A stretch of DNA of 5,002 nucleotides from Candidatus Methanophagales archaeon (GTDB lineage: Archaea > Halobacteriota > Syntropharchaeia > Alkanophagales > Methanospirareceae), in contig JAGGRS010000066.1 in the NCBI GenBank assembly GCA_021159475.1, forward strand, positions 1-5,002, given 5' to 3'. Numbering within the stretch: position 1 is the stretch's first letter; every line of letters starts with the position of its first letter. Below the pieces are notes generated by a model. The model had not been told where the DNA came from. It saw only the letters and a program-made list of their open reading frames with translations, and ran no database searches. A program made the translations under genes and the position numbers. Below are positions 1 to 5,002 of this stretch, in pieces.

Positions 1-90
1 CAGGGACGGGAATAGGAACGGAGAAGGAGGGGCTATGGAGACATCTGTATTCGTAGTAATCATAACAAGATCCGCGCCTCGTGCTGCCAT
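1..90 (-). CDS. Possible start of an unidentified gene running off the left edge
   Basis: From an ATG at 88-90, or a second in-frame ATG at 61-63, a minus-strand frame stays open to the window edge, beginning MAARGADLVMITTNTD and becoming proline-rich. The later ATG sits about 35 bases downstream of a TATA-like box at 96-103, compatible with a short leader. No Shine-Dalgarno sequence precedes either ATG. I recognise no family. Other frames across this stretch are also open, including another minus frame and a plus-strand frame from 2 to 103, so coding is uncertain. It could equally be non-coding or a frame-shifted continuation of the PhoU-like remnant. Confidence 0.15.
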   Translation of the reverse strand, partial: MAARGADLVMITTNTDVSIAPPSPFLFPSL

Positions 91-95
91 CACTC

Positions 96-103
96 TTATA
101 TAA
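96..103. promoter_or_regulatory. Palindromic TATA-like box TTATATAA
   Basis: TTATATAA is self-complementary and so could serve either strand. On the minus strand it would place a start of transcription near position 73, ahead of an ATG at 61-63 in a frame that stays open to the left window edge. On the plus strand no credible gene follows. It also overlaps the end of the PhoU-like remnant. An AT-rich octamer of this kind is common by chance, so the call is weak. Confidence 0.25.
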
Positions 104-167
104 TCCAAGAGGCAATATTGCACACATGGTCACCGATTCGCTCTAAATGCAACACATTTCGGGTTTT
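96..167 (-). pseudogene. Possible remnant of a PhoU C-terminal region
   Basis: A minus-strand frame bounded by stops (TAG at 168-170, TAA at 96-98) reads 23 codons and includes HLERIGDHVCNIASWII. This matches the hallmark PhoU repeat motif, roughly LERxxDHxxNIAE followed by a hydrophobic stretch and a Tyr, found near the C-terminus of PhoU phosphate-signalling regulators. A full PhoU is about 210-220 residues; nothing PhoU-like appears upstream (168-253) in any minus frame, so only the tail would survive. Just after the TAA, another minus frame reads YKSDG, resembling the usual continuation after the motif, so a small indel in the TA-rich run at 98-104 is possible. I see the motif directly; that it is a gene fossil is inference. 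A chance match is the main alternative, since the match is short. Confidence 0.4.
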
Positions 168-253
168 CTATCATTATTCCAGAGTATGAGGAAAGCGGGG
201 AATTCTACGTGAACATTCTCATCGAAGCGATACCGCTGGGGGCTTATCGTCAT
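143..253 (-). other. 36-codon open frame directly after the radical SAM gene
   Basis: This frame starts with an ATG one base after the TAG stop of the radical SAM gene and ends with TAG at 143-145, giving a 36-residue product starting MTISPQRYRF and ending EMCCI. The tight spacing would suit translational coupling. There is no good Shine-Dalgarno sequence, no recognisable domain and no membrane segment, and a frame this short is expected by chance. It is listed because it is the only minus-strand frame of that position, and it could be a small protein or merely the 3' untranslated region. Confidence 0.12.
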
Positions 254-254
254 G

Positions 255-1325
255 CTAATACTCGAAATCGGGCAATGCGGAACACGCCCTGCACCGCACA
301 CAGCCCGCCTTGTTCTTACGCCAGCTCATTCCTCCGTCGTGCAATACCTCCGCTACCTTCTCATATAAGAGATGCATCCTCTCCGGAGCGGGCGGCTTCT
401 CATTCTCCAGCATCGAGCCCGGTATAGGACGCAGCGGCACTACAAATGGATACACACCGAGCTCCACCATCGTTCGGCTACCCTCTATTATAGACTCATC
501 ACTTTCACCCAGCCCGGCAATCACATAACTGCTGACCTGAGTATCACCGAATAGCGCTACACTCCGCCGCCATGCATCTACATATCGCTCAAAAGGTATC
601 TCCGCCTTGCATTCCGCTATCCTTCGCAGCACACCACGGTCAAAGCTCTCCACGTGTATCCCCACGGTGTCCACGGCATCGTAGAGTGCATCAATCATAT
701 TTAGCTCTTTTGGCGGCTCGAATTGCGCATGTATCGGCAGACCTGTTGCATCCTTTATCGCTCTCGCAGTCTCTGCGAGATAATATATACCCTTGTCGGG
801 TGTGGCTGTTGTGCCCGTGGTGAGCGTCACATGAGTGACGTGGTCCAGCCTCTTCGCCGCCTCTGCCACCTCCGCAAGCTGTTCCGGCGTCTTCTTCGCT
901 ATCGTCGCACCACTCCTCAATGACAGCTCAATTGCACAGAACTTACACCTCTTTGGCGTGTCCCAGTACACACAGGTCTGTATTGTGGTCGTAGCCAAAC
1001 AATCTGCACCGTGCAGTAGTGCGATTTTATAATAGGGTATGCCATCACGCGTCTTCAACCGCTGGAAGCGCGCAGCGGGGAACTTAACCTCAGTTATTCG
1101 CGTCCCATCTCGCTCCAGTATGTATCGCCCCGCATCATTATAAACGCGGTATGGCGACTGCGAGACGAACCAGCTCTGCGTGGGAACGTTCGCCACCGTG
1201 CCACTGAACAGGAACATACCACCCGCTGCGGGTCCCGCACCTGCTTTCCTGCCCTTCTCCACTCCTGAAGCTGAGACACGCGCACCCAGGCATAGCAACT
1301 CCGTCTTCAAGCTCTTCGTATCCAT
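255..1325 (-). CDS. Radical SAM protein, COG2516 / MSMEG_0568-like
   Basis: A cytoplasmic radical SAM enzyme of about 356 residues; no substrate is known to me. Numbering here counts the GTG at 1328 as residue 1. The N-terminal part carries the family phrase GRKAGAGPAAGG (about 26-37) and a VP...SPY segment. The iron-sulfur motif is C119, C128, C131, i.e. CX8CX2C rather than the canonical CX3CX2C, with the usual aromatic residue before the last Cys (KFC). TIM-barrel strand motifs follow: LTTGT (169-173), FEPP (203-206), GIHVESFDRGVL (223-234) and AGLGES (271-276). The C-terminus ends in a CX2CX2C set (C343, C346, C349), a possible ligand set for an extra cluster. The start is either GTG (1326-1328) or the adjacent ATG (1323-1325); I prefer ATG. 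COG2516 is labelled biotin synthase-related, and bacterial MSMEG_0568 relatives sit in nitrilase (Nit1C) clusters, but no nitrilase gene is present here. It is divergent from ilvD and probably a single-gene unit. Confidence 0.88.
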   Translation of the reverse strand: MDTKSLKTELLCLGARVSASGVEKGRKAGAGPAAGGMFLFSGTVANVPTQSWFVSQSPYRVYNDAGRYILERDGTRITEVKFPAARFQRLKTRDGIPYYKIALLHGADCLATTTIQTCVYWDTPKRCKFCAIELSLRSGATIAKKTPEQLAEVAEAAKRLDHVTHVTLTTGTTATPDKGIYYLAETARAIKDATGLPIHAQFEPPKELNMIDALYDAVDTVGIHVESFDRGVLRRIAECKAEIPFERYVDAWRRSVALFGDTQVSSYVIAGLGESDESIIEGSRTMVELGVYPFVVPLRPIPGSMLENEKPPAPERMHLLYEKVAEVLHDGGMSWRKNKAGCVRCRACSALPDFEY

Positions 1326-1347
1326 CACTCAATTACTGCTACTAACA

Positions 1348-1375
1348 CTATTCTTATTCTATAAGATAAGAATAG
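1348..1375. repeat. Perfect 10-bp inverted repeat between divergent genes, operator candidate
   Basis: CTATTCTTAT (1348-1357) is matched exactly by its reverse complement ATAAGAATAG (1366-1375), with an 8-base spacer. A second, nested palindrome shares the left arm: TCTTAT (1352-1357), tct, ATAAGA (1361-1366), so the unit ATAAG occurs twice in tandem at 1361-1370. The repeat sits midway between the divergent rSAM and ilvD starts, overlapping the likely rSAM TATA box and lying just upstream of the ilvD one. This position suits a regulator controlling both genes. Such AT-rich symmetry could also be a by-product of two back-to-back TATA boxes. It has no T-tract and is not placed as a terminator. 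Confidence 0.5.
1357..1366 (-). promoter_or_regulatory. Putative TATA box for the radical SAM gene
   Basis: The minus strand reads TCTTATAGAATA here, with its centre about 36 bases before the ATG at 1325. A start of transcription 24-27 bases downstream would fall near 1335-1337, giving a leader of roughly 10 bases. The box lies inside the inverted repeat at 1348-1375, so a protein bound to that repeat would occlude it. The alternative is the palindromic TTTTAAAA at 1387-1394, which would give a leader of about 40 bases. Confidence 0.35.
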
Positions 1376-1384
1376 AGAAACCTT

Positions 1385-1395
1385 CTTTTAAAAAG
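1385..1395 (+). promoter_or_regulatory. TATA box of ilvD, leaderless start
   Basis: CTTTTAAAAAG is centred about 24 bases before the ilvD ATG (1413-1415), the distance at which archaeal transcription usually begins. A purine-rich AGAGAAAC (1374-1381) lies just upstream, where the BRE (TFB recognition element) would be. The stretch between box and ATG has no GGAGG-like sequence. Together these point to a leaderless or nearly leaderless ilvD mRNA. Confidence 0.5.
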
Positions 1396-1412
1396 AAAAC
1401 TTTGTTATCTAT

Positions 1413-3059
1413 ATGCGTTCCGATGTATTGAAACGGGATATAGAGACCTTACCGCATCGTGCATTATTGATGTCTGCGGGCGTGAAGCAGTCGGATTTGG
1501 AGTCGGATAAGCCATTCATCGGCATTGCCAATAGCTATAATAACATCATTCCTGGACATATCCACCTGAACGAACTTACGAACGAGGTGAAGCGAGGGAT
1601 AATAGATGCGGGTGGCGTGCCTTTTGAATGGGGCGTGCCTGGCGTATGTGATGGTATAGCGATGTATGTGGAGATGCGCCTCTCACTCCCGAGCAGAGAG
1701 AATATCGCTGATAATATCGAGATAATGGTTCTATCGCACTCTCTGGATGGCTGGGTCGGCGTAACGAACTGTGACAAGATAACACCAGGGATGCTGATGG
1801 CTGCTGGACGCCTCAATTTGCCTGCTATCATACTCACTGGTGGAGCGATGAAAGCGAATCGGAGTGATGGCGAGAAGCATCATCCGATAGAAGGCTTCAG
1901 CATCGTCGGTCGTGTGAAAGGGGGTTTGATGAGCGAGGAAGAGGCGAGGGCGATGCTGCCCGTGATGGCTTGTGGTGCTGGCTCCTGCGTCGGGCTCTAT
2001 ACCGCGAATACAATGGCTATTGTCACCGAAGTGCTGGGCATGTCACTCACCGGATGCGCGACTACGCTGGCAACAGACCCTGACAAGAAGCGGCAGGCGT
2101 ATGAAACCGGCAGACGAATCGTTGAACTGGTTAAAGAGGATATAAAGCCGCGTGATATAATGGTGAGAGCCGCCTTCGAGAACGCCATCAGGGTGGATAT
2201 GGCACTTGGCGGCTCCACGAATGCCGTATTACATATACCAATGATAGCGAAAGAAGCCGGTATCGAGCTCAATGTGAACATATTCGATGAGATATCACGC
2301 GAGACGCCCAATATATGCAGGTTGATACCCGCGGGAACGCACGAGATGGCTGATTTAGACCGCGCAGGTGGCATACCCGCTGTCCTTCACCGCTTGCGTC
2401 CGCTGCTCAAAGATTCGGCAACGGTGAATGGGCGAACGATAATGGAGATAGCGGACGAGGGCAGGGTTCTGGACGAAGAGGTTATCAGAAGCATAGACGA
2501 GCCTTATTTCCCCGAAGGCGGGATAGCGGTGCTGAGCGGTAACCTTGCGAACAGCGCAGTGGTAAAACAGACCGCGGTTGATGAGGATATGATGGTGCAT
2601 TCGGGACCTGCAAAGGTGTTCATGAGCGAGAAGGAGCTGTTGGACGCGATAGAAGGCAAGGGCGATAAGATAATAGAGGAGGGAGACGTGGTTGTGCTCC
2701 CATTTCAGGGTCCCGCTGGCGCTCCCGGTATGCCTGAGATGCTTACACCGACCGATGCGATAAAGGGTGCGGGCTTTAAGCATGTTGCTCTAATCACCGA
2801 CGGTAGATTCTCCGGTGCGACCTCCGGACTCTGTATCGGGCATGTGGAGATGGAAGCCTACAATGGTGGAGCAATCGGAGCGGTGAGGGATGGCGATGTG
2901 ATTGAGATAGATATACCACGGCGGAGTTTAAATGTCAGGTTGAGCGAATCAGAACTGAGAGACAGGCTGAAGCGTGTGAAACCGCCACACAGGGAGCTTA
3001 CACCACTCCTGGAAGCATACAGAAAGAAATTCACCGGTATTAACTGCTATGGCAGGTGA
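1413..3059 (+). CDS. ilvD: Dihydroxy-acid dehydratase (IlvD/Edd family)
   Basis: This 548-residue enzyme, normal for IlvD (about 550), is predicted to dehydrate 2,3-dihydroxy-isovalerate and 2,3-dihydroxy-3-methylvalerate to the 2-keto acids of the valine/isoleucine pathway, which also feeds leucine and coenzyme A synthesis. Visible signatures are PHRALL near the N-terminus, IIPGHIHL (45-52), CDG (79-81; D80 a metal ligand), NCDKITPGM (119-127; C120, D121, and K122, the lysine carbamylated in related enzymes), CGAGSCVGLYTANTM (187-201), LGGSTN (265-270), GPAGAPGMPEM (433-443) and DGRFSGATSGLCIGH (463-477). Gly48 replaces the extra Cys of [2Fe-2S] members (PC), as in E. coli IlvD, suggesting an oxygen-labile [4Fe-4S] enzyme. 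Odd points: AMYVEMRLSLPSR (83-95) replaces the usual AMGHxGMxYSLPSR, one residue short, and GNLANSAVVK (376-385) is also one short. A sugar-acid dehydratase is the alternative. The ATG at 1413 gives the family's expected N-terminus. The last 13 bases overlap convergent cooC. Confidence 0.9.
   Translation: MRSDVLKRDIETLPHRALLMSAGVKQSDLESDKPFIGIANSYNNIIPGHIHLNELTNEVKRGIIDAGGVPFEWGVPGVCDGIAMYVEMRLSLPSRENIADNIEIMVLSHSLDGWVGVTNCDKITPGMLMAAGRLNLPAIILTGGAMKANRSDGEKHHPIEGFSIVGRVKGGLMSEEEARAMLPVMACGAGSCVGLYTANTMAIVTEVLGMSLTGCATTLATDPDKKRQAYETGRRIVELVKEDIKPRDIMVRAAFENAIRVDMALGGSTNAVLHIPMIAKEAGIELNVNIFDEISRETPNICRLIPAGTHEMADLDRAGGIPAVLHRLRPLLKDSATVNGRTIMEIADEGRVLDEEVIRSIDEPYFPEGGIAVLSGNLANSAVVKQTAVDEDMMVHSGPAKVFMSEKELLDAIEGKGDKIIEEGDVVVLPFQGPAGAPGMPEMLTPTDAIKGAGFKHVALITDGRFSGATSGLCIGHVEMEAYNGGAIGAVRDGDVIEIDIPRRSLNVRLSESELRDRLKRVKPPHRELTPLLEAYRKKFTGINCYGR
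3047..3059. other. Convergent 3' overlap of ilvD and cooC
   Basis: The ilvD stop (TGA, 3057-3059, plus) lies beyond the cooC stop (TAG, 3047-3049, minus), so the coding ends share 13 bp. No intergenic terminator can exist, and no run of five or more T follows either stop on its coding strand; ilvD has only TTTT at 3066-3069. Each transcript must therefore end inside the other gene, giving complementary 3' ends. Confidence 0.85.
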
Positions 3060-3814
3060 ACAATCTTTTCGTATATCCCCTTCACCGCAACAACCGCTTT
3101 TGAATCCTCGGGCAGGTCTATCAGTGGCTTACCCACCAGATCAAAAGCTCTTATATTCTCATCCTCCGGCACAGTCCCTATGAGAGAGAGACCACTCGCC
3201 TCCACTGCCGGTTCAAGTATTGACCTCACACTCTCTGTTACTTTGTTAAGCACGAGGAATATCTGCCCGAAATTGATATGCAGACTGGCTGCGAGATTCT
3301 TTATTGACGATGCGGTATCTATACCCCGTTTTGTTGCATCACTCACCACAAGCATCGTATCCACATCCCGCGTCGTTCTCCGACTGAGATGCTCCAGTCC
3401 CGCCTCACAGTCTATCAGAATTGTGGAATACCGTGATGCGAGCCTATCAATAAAATAACGCAGCATGTCGTTTATCAGGCAATAGCAGCCCGGACCCTCA
3501 GAACGACCCATTACCAGCAGCGAGAACCGCGGCGTGTTTACCATTATCTCGTCTATCTTATACTCTATCAGGACGTCAGTGGGCATCTGCTCGGAGAAAT
3601 AGACACTGCTCGGTGATGCTATCTCCTCTCTTATATCTCCTATCGTCCGCTCCACCTTCACACCCAGTGTGCTGGGCAGTGAAGCGGCAGGGTCGGCATC
3701 TATCACGAGCACCCTGCTATCTTCAGCCAGGAATCTGAGCAATAGCGATGCTATAACGGTCTTACCGGTGCCACCCTTACCCGCCACCGCAATGATGTTC
3801 GCCTTCTTCCCCAT
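3047..3814 (-). CDS. cooC: CooC-type ATPase for CO dehydrogenase nickel insertion
   Basis: This 255-residue cytoplasmic P-loop ATPase of the MinD/Mrp (SIMIBI) class is predicted to drive maturation of the Ni-Fe-S active site of CO dehydrogenase or of the archaeal CODH/acetyl-CoA synthase complex. It has the deviant Walker A GKGGTGKT (12-19) with signature Lys13 and P-loop Lys18, the switch segment VIDADPAAS (37-45), and DCEAGLEH (135-142), a CooC-like second switch. The GPGCYC segment (107-112) carries C110 and C112, the CXC pair which in CooC proteins binds Ni or Zn at the dimer interface and separates them from MinD and NifH. The base-recognition NK lies at 190-191. Length is typical for CooC (about 250-260). 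The gene starts 3 bases after the mre11 stop and has GAGG 8 bases upstream, so it is cotranscribed. No CODH gene is visible; the partner must lie elsewhere. A MinD-like protein is the alternative, but the CXC argues against it. Confidence 0.88.
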   Translation of the reverse strand: MGKKANIIAVAGKGGTGKTVIASLLLRFLAEDSRVLVIDADPAASLPSTLGVKVERTIGDIREEIASPSSVYFSEQMPTDVLIEYKIDEIMVNTPRFSLLVMGRSEGPGCYCLINDMLRYFIDRLASRYSTILIDCEAGLEHLSRRTTRDVDTMLVVSDATKRGIDTASSIKNLAASLHINFGQIFLVLNKVTESVRSILEPAVEASGLSLIGTVPEDENIRAFDLVGKPLIDLPEDSKAVVAVKGIYEKIVHLP

Positions 3815-3817
3815 CTT

Positions 3818-4954
3818 TCATTCCTCATTCTGCCACTTGCGCATGTATTGCAATCCCAGCTCCTTCAGTCGCCCTTTGTCTATATGTGCGATGCCGGAGT
3901 ATCTATCAATGAACTTCTCAAATTCGGTATGTAGGGAATGAAAAGCGCTCTGGCTGGCTGAGGAGTATCCACCATCCTCGCGCTTGAATTCGTATCTCAT
4001 CTCGAAATGAACTGCATGCTTCGTCAAGCGCTTGAATTCGTCAAAATCCAGCGTGTGATACACATGGAGTGGTATCCCCAGGACCCGCAATCTCACTATC
4101 TTGCCATCTGGCTCGCAATCGAGAATTCGAGTCCTTATCGCCCTTCTTATACCGTCCGCATCGAGACCATCACAAACAACCGGCTCGAGGTCCACCATAT
4201 CTCTTATGCGGAGTTGATGGAATATAACCTTTCTGGTGCCGTCATCATGTAATCTAACTTCTAAGAAGCCCTTATTGTCGCTAACTTCGCCGAAACTGAA
4301 TCTCTCGGTGGAGCCCGCGTAGTAAGCATCTTCACGCACTTTCGTGCAGCGGTGATAATGCCCCAGAGCGATGTAATCAAGCCCTGTAAGGTCGTCAATG
4401 CTGATAATCTGCTCGTTTATATCGCCCATCGCGAATACTGGCACTGGCTTGCCTCTAACCTTGATACCGGCATGCAGCATTGCCAGGTTAAAACCGTTCT
4501 TATCAACCTTTATCTTCTTCTTCTCCCCTTCTATATCATCACAGTGCGGAATCGCGTGAATGGTTATATCATCAAGTTCAATGGTCTCGTATTTGTTCCT
4601 GTGCACAACATACACCTCGGGGATATGCTCAAATAGACTGAAGACACTGCCCGTCTCCTTCAATCTTGGCGTTTCGTGATTGCCCGAGATCACCACGAAG
4701 GGTATGCCCGCTTCACTCAATCTTAGTAATTGAGTGAGAGCGAGCGAAATAGCGCGGTTTGTCGGGCGTACGGAATCGAACATGTCGCCCGCATGTAGTA
4801 TCACATCCGGCTTCTCGTCCAACGCATAGTCCACGAACTGCTTGAACGCTTCGTAGGTGTCCACTTCCCGCTGGTTCAAGCCCGTCGCCTCATCTATCTT
4901 ACGATACGCTGAATAGCCTATGTGCGTGTCCGCGAGATGGAATATTCGCTTCAT
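3818..4954 (-). CDS. mre11: Mre11-family DNA double-strand-break nuclease
   Basis: Predicted Mn-dependent 3'-5' exonuclease/endonuclease that, with Rad50, processes DNA ends for recombinational repair. From the ATG at 4952-4954 it has 378 residues, in the normal archaeal range (about 330-430). All calcineurin-like phosphoesterase motifs are present: DTH (D9, H11), HAGDMFD (54-60; D57), GNHE (91-94; N92, H93), LHAG (160-163; H161) and GHYH (198-201; H199, H201). A capping region follows, and the C-terminal helical segment (FEKFIDRYSGI... to the end) resembles the Rad50-binding part of archaeal Mre11. An in-frame GTG at 4976-4978 would add eight residues, but lies about 9 bases from the TATA box; the family N-terminus MKRIFHLADTHIG supports the ATG. 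There is no Shine-Dalgarno sequence. Rad50 is not the next gene, as it usually is in archaea; cooC is. A standalone SbcD-like nuclease is the alternative role. Confidence 0.9.
   Translation of the reverse strand: MKRIFHLADTHIGYSAYRKIDEATGLNQREVDTYEAFKQFVDYALDEKPDVILHAGDMFDSVRPTNRAISLALTQLLRLSEAGIPFVVISGNHETPRLKETGSVFSLFEHIPEVYVVHRNKYETIELDDITIHAIPHCDDIEGEKKKIKVDKNGFNLAMLHAGIKVRGKPVPVFAMGDINEQIISIDDLTGLDYIALGHYHRCTKVREDAYYAGSTERFSFGEVSDNKGFLEVRLHDDGTRKVIFHQLRIRDMVDLEPVVCDGLDADGIRRAIRTRILDCEPDGKIVRLRVLGIPLHVYHTLDFDEFKRLTKHAVHFEMRYEFKREDGGYSSASQSAFHSLHTEFEKFIDRYSGIAHIDKGRLKELGLQYMRKWQNEE
3823..3826 (-). promoter_or_regulatory. Ribosome binding site of cooC inside mre11
   Basis: The minus strand reads GAGG 8 bases before the cooC ATG (3812-3814). 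It is part of the last mre11 codons (Glu-Glu), upstream of the mre11 TGA at 3818-3820. The presence of a Shine-Dalgarno sequence here, and its absence at the promoter-proximal ilvD and mre11 starts, fits the archaeal pattern of leaderless first genes and SD-led internal genes. Confidence 0.6.
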
Positions 4955-4982
4955 TACTATGTCTATATTCCCGTGCACTAAT

Positions 4983-4990
4983 TATTATAA
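4983..4990 (-). promoter_or_regulatory. TATA box of the mre11-cooC unit
   Basis: The minus strand reads CCTTATAATAATTA, with the core TTATAATA at 4983-4990. Its centre is about 32 bases before the ATG at 4954, so transcription would start near 4960 and give a leader of about 6 bases. This placement excludes the GTG at 4978 as the translation start and makes mre11 the first gene of its transcript. No clear purine-rich BRE element precedes it, and only 12 more bases are visible. Confidence 0.5.
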
Positions 4991-5002
4991 GGAACGGAGG
5001 AT

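Noticed and set aside
26..103. GGAGG (26-30) four bases before an ATG at 35-37 on the plus strand, opening a 22-codon frame that ends at 101-103.
   Set aside because: The ribosome-binding-site match is good, but the product is only 22 residues, resembles no family, and the frame is also open upstream of the ATG to position 2. It could be the tail of a gene entering from the left, but nothing distinguishes it from the opposite-strand frames.
209..554. Plus-strand open frames of 60-72 codons across the end of the radical SAM gene.
   Set aside because: They lie opposite a well-supported coding region, have no promoter or ribosome binding site, and are shadow frames of GC-rich codons.
1348..1375. 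The inverted repeat as a transcription terminator.
   Set aside because: It lies between two divergent starts rather than after a gene, and no T-run follows either arm.
1180..1431. Plus-strand 83-codon frame spanning the rSAM start and the intergenic region.
   Set aside because: It overlaps the rSAM N-terminus in antisense, crosses the ilvD promoter and runs into the ilvD start; no protein features are visible.
1997..2783. Minus-strand open frames of 125 and 142 codons inside ilvD.
   Set aside because: They are antisense to conserved IlvD motifs, show no family features, and are explained by the codon pattern of the plus-strand gene.
3060..3105. Short T runs (TTTT at 3066-3069 and near 3099) as a terminator for ilvD.
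   Set aside because: Only four T each, within the cooC coding sequence, with no stem; too weak to call.
16..5000. GGAACGGAG occurs at 16-24 and again at 4991-4999, suggesting a possible flanking direct repeat.
   Set aside because: Nine bases in 5 kb with no extended similarity, no mobile element between them and ordinary core genes inside; best seen as chance.
1..5002. tRNA, rRNA, CRISPR array, transposon or defence-system content.
   Set aside because: No regularly spaced repeats, cloverleaf sequence, transposase motif or toxin/nuclease defence gene was seen; Mre11 here is a repair nuclease by its motifs.

Overview
The window looks like chromosomal DNA of an anaerobic euryarchaeon, probably a methanogen or an ANME/Syntrophoarchaeum-type relative. 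The signs are a CooC-type nickel-insertion ATPase for CO dehydrogenase, an archaeal Mre11 nuclease, frequent ATA isoleucine codons, AT-rich TATA-like boxes about 24-32 bases ahead of start codons, and start codons without a Shine-Dalgarno sequence. The lineage is an inference from gene content; no marker gene here fixes it.

Layout from left to right. Positions 1-254 hold no convincing intact gene. They contain a palindromic TATA-like box (96-103), a minus-strand scrap that reads like the C-terminal signature of PhoU (96-167), and a few very short open frames. Positions 255-1325 (minus) encode a radical SAM protein of the COG2516 / MSMEG_0568-like type. An 84-87 bp divergent intergenic region follows, with a perfect 10-bp inverted repeat (1348-1375) and TATA-like boxes for both directions. 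Positions 1413-3059 (plus) encode an IlvD/Edd-family dehydratase, most likely dihydroxy-acid dehydratase. Its 3' end overlaps by 13 bp the convergent cooC gene (3047-3814, minus). Upstream of cooC, and separated by only 3 bases, lies mre11 (3818-4954, minus), whose own TATA-like box lies at 4983-4990.

The transcription units inferred are three: rSAM (minus), ilvD (plus), and mre11-cooC (minus). The rSAM and ilvD genes may share a control site. The mre11-cooC pair joins a DNA-end-processing nuclease to a metalloenzyme maturation factor. No rad50 lies next to mre11 inside the window, which departs from the usual archaeal mre11-rad50 arrangement. IlvD supplies branched-chain amino acid and coenzyme A precursors (by family), CooC matures the Ni-Fe CO dehydrogenase/acetyl-CoA synthase used in C1 metabolism, and the radical SAM protein has no assigned reaction.

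I see no tRNA, rRNA, CRISPR array, insertion sequence or toxin/defence system here. No clearly new multi-gene system is visible. The points most worth checking are the atypical radical SAM cysteine spacing, the divergent control region, the mre11-cooC coupling and the PhoU-like remnant.
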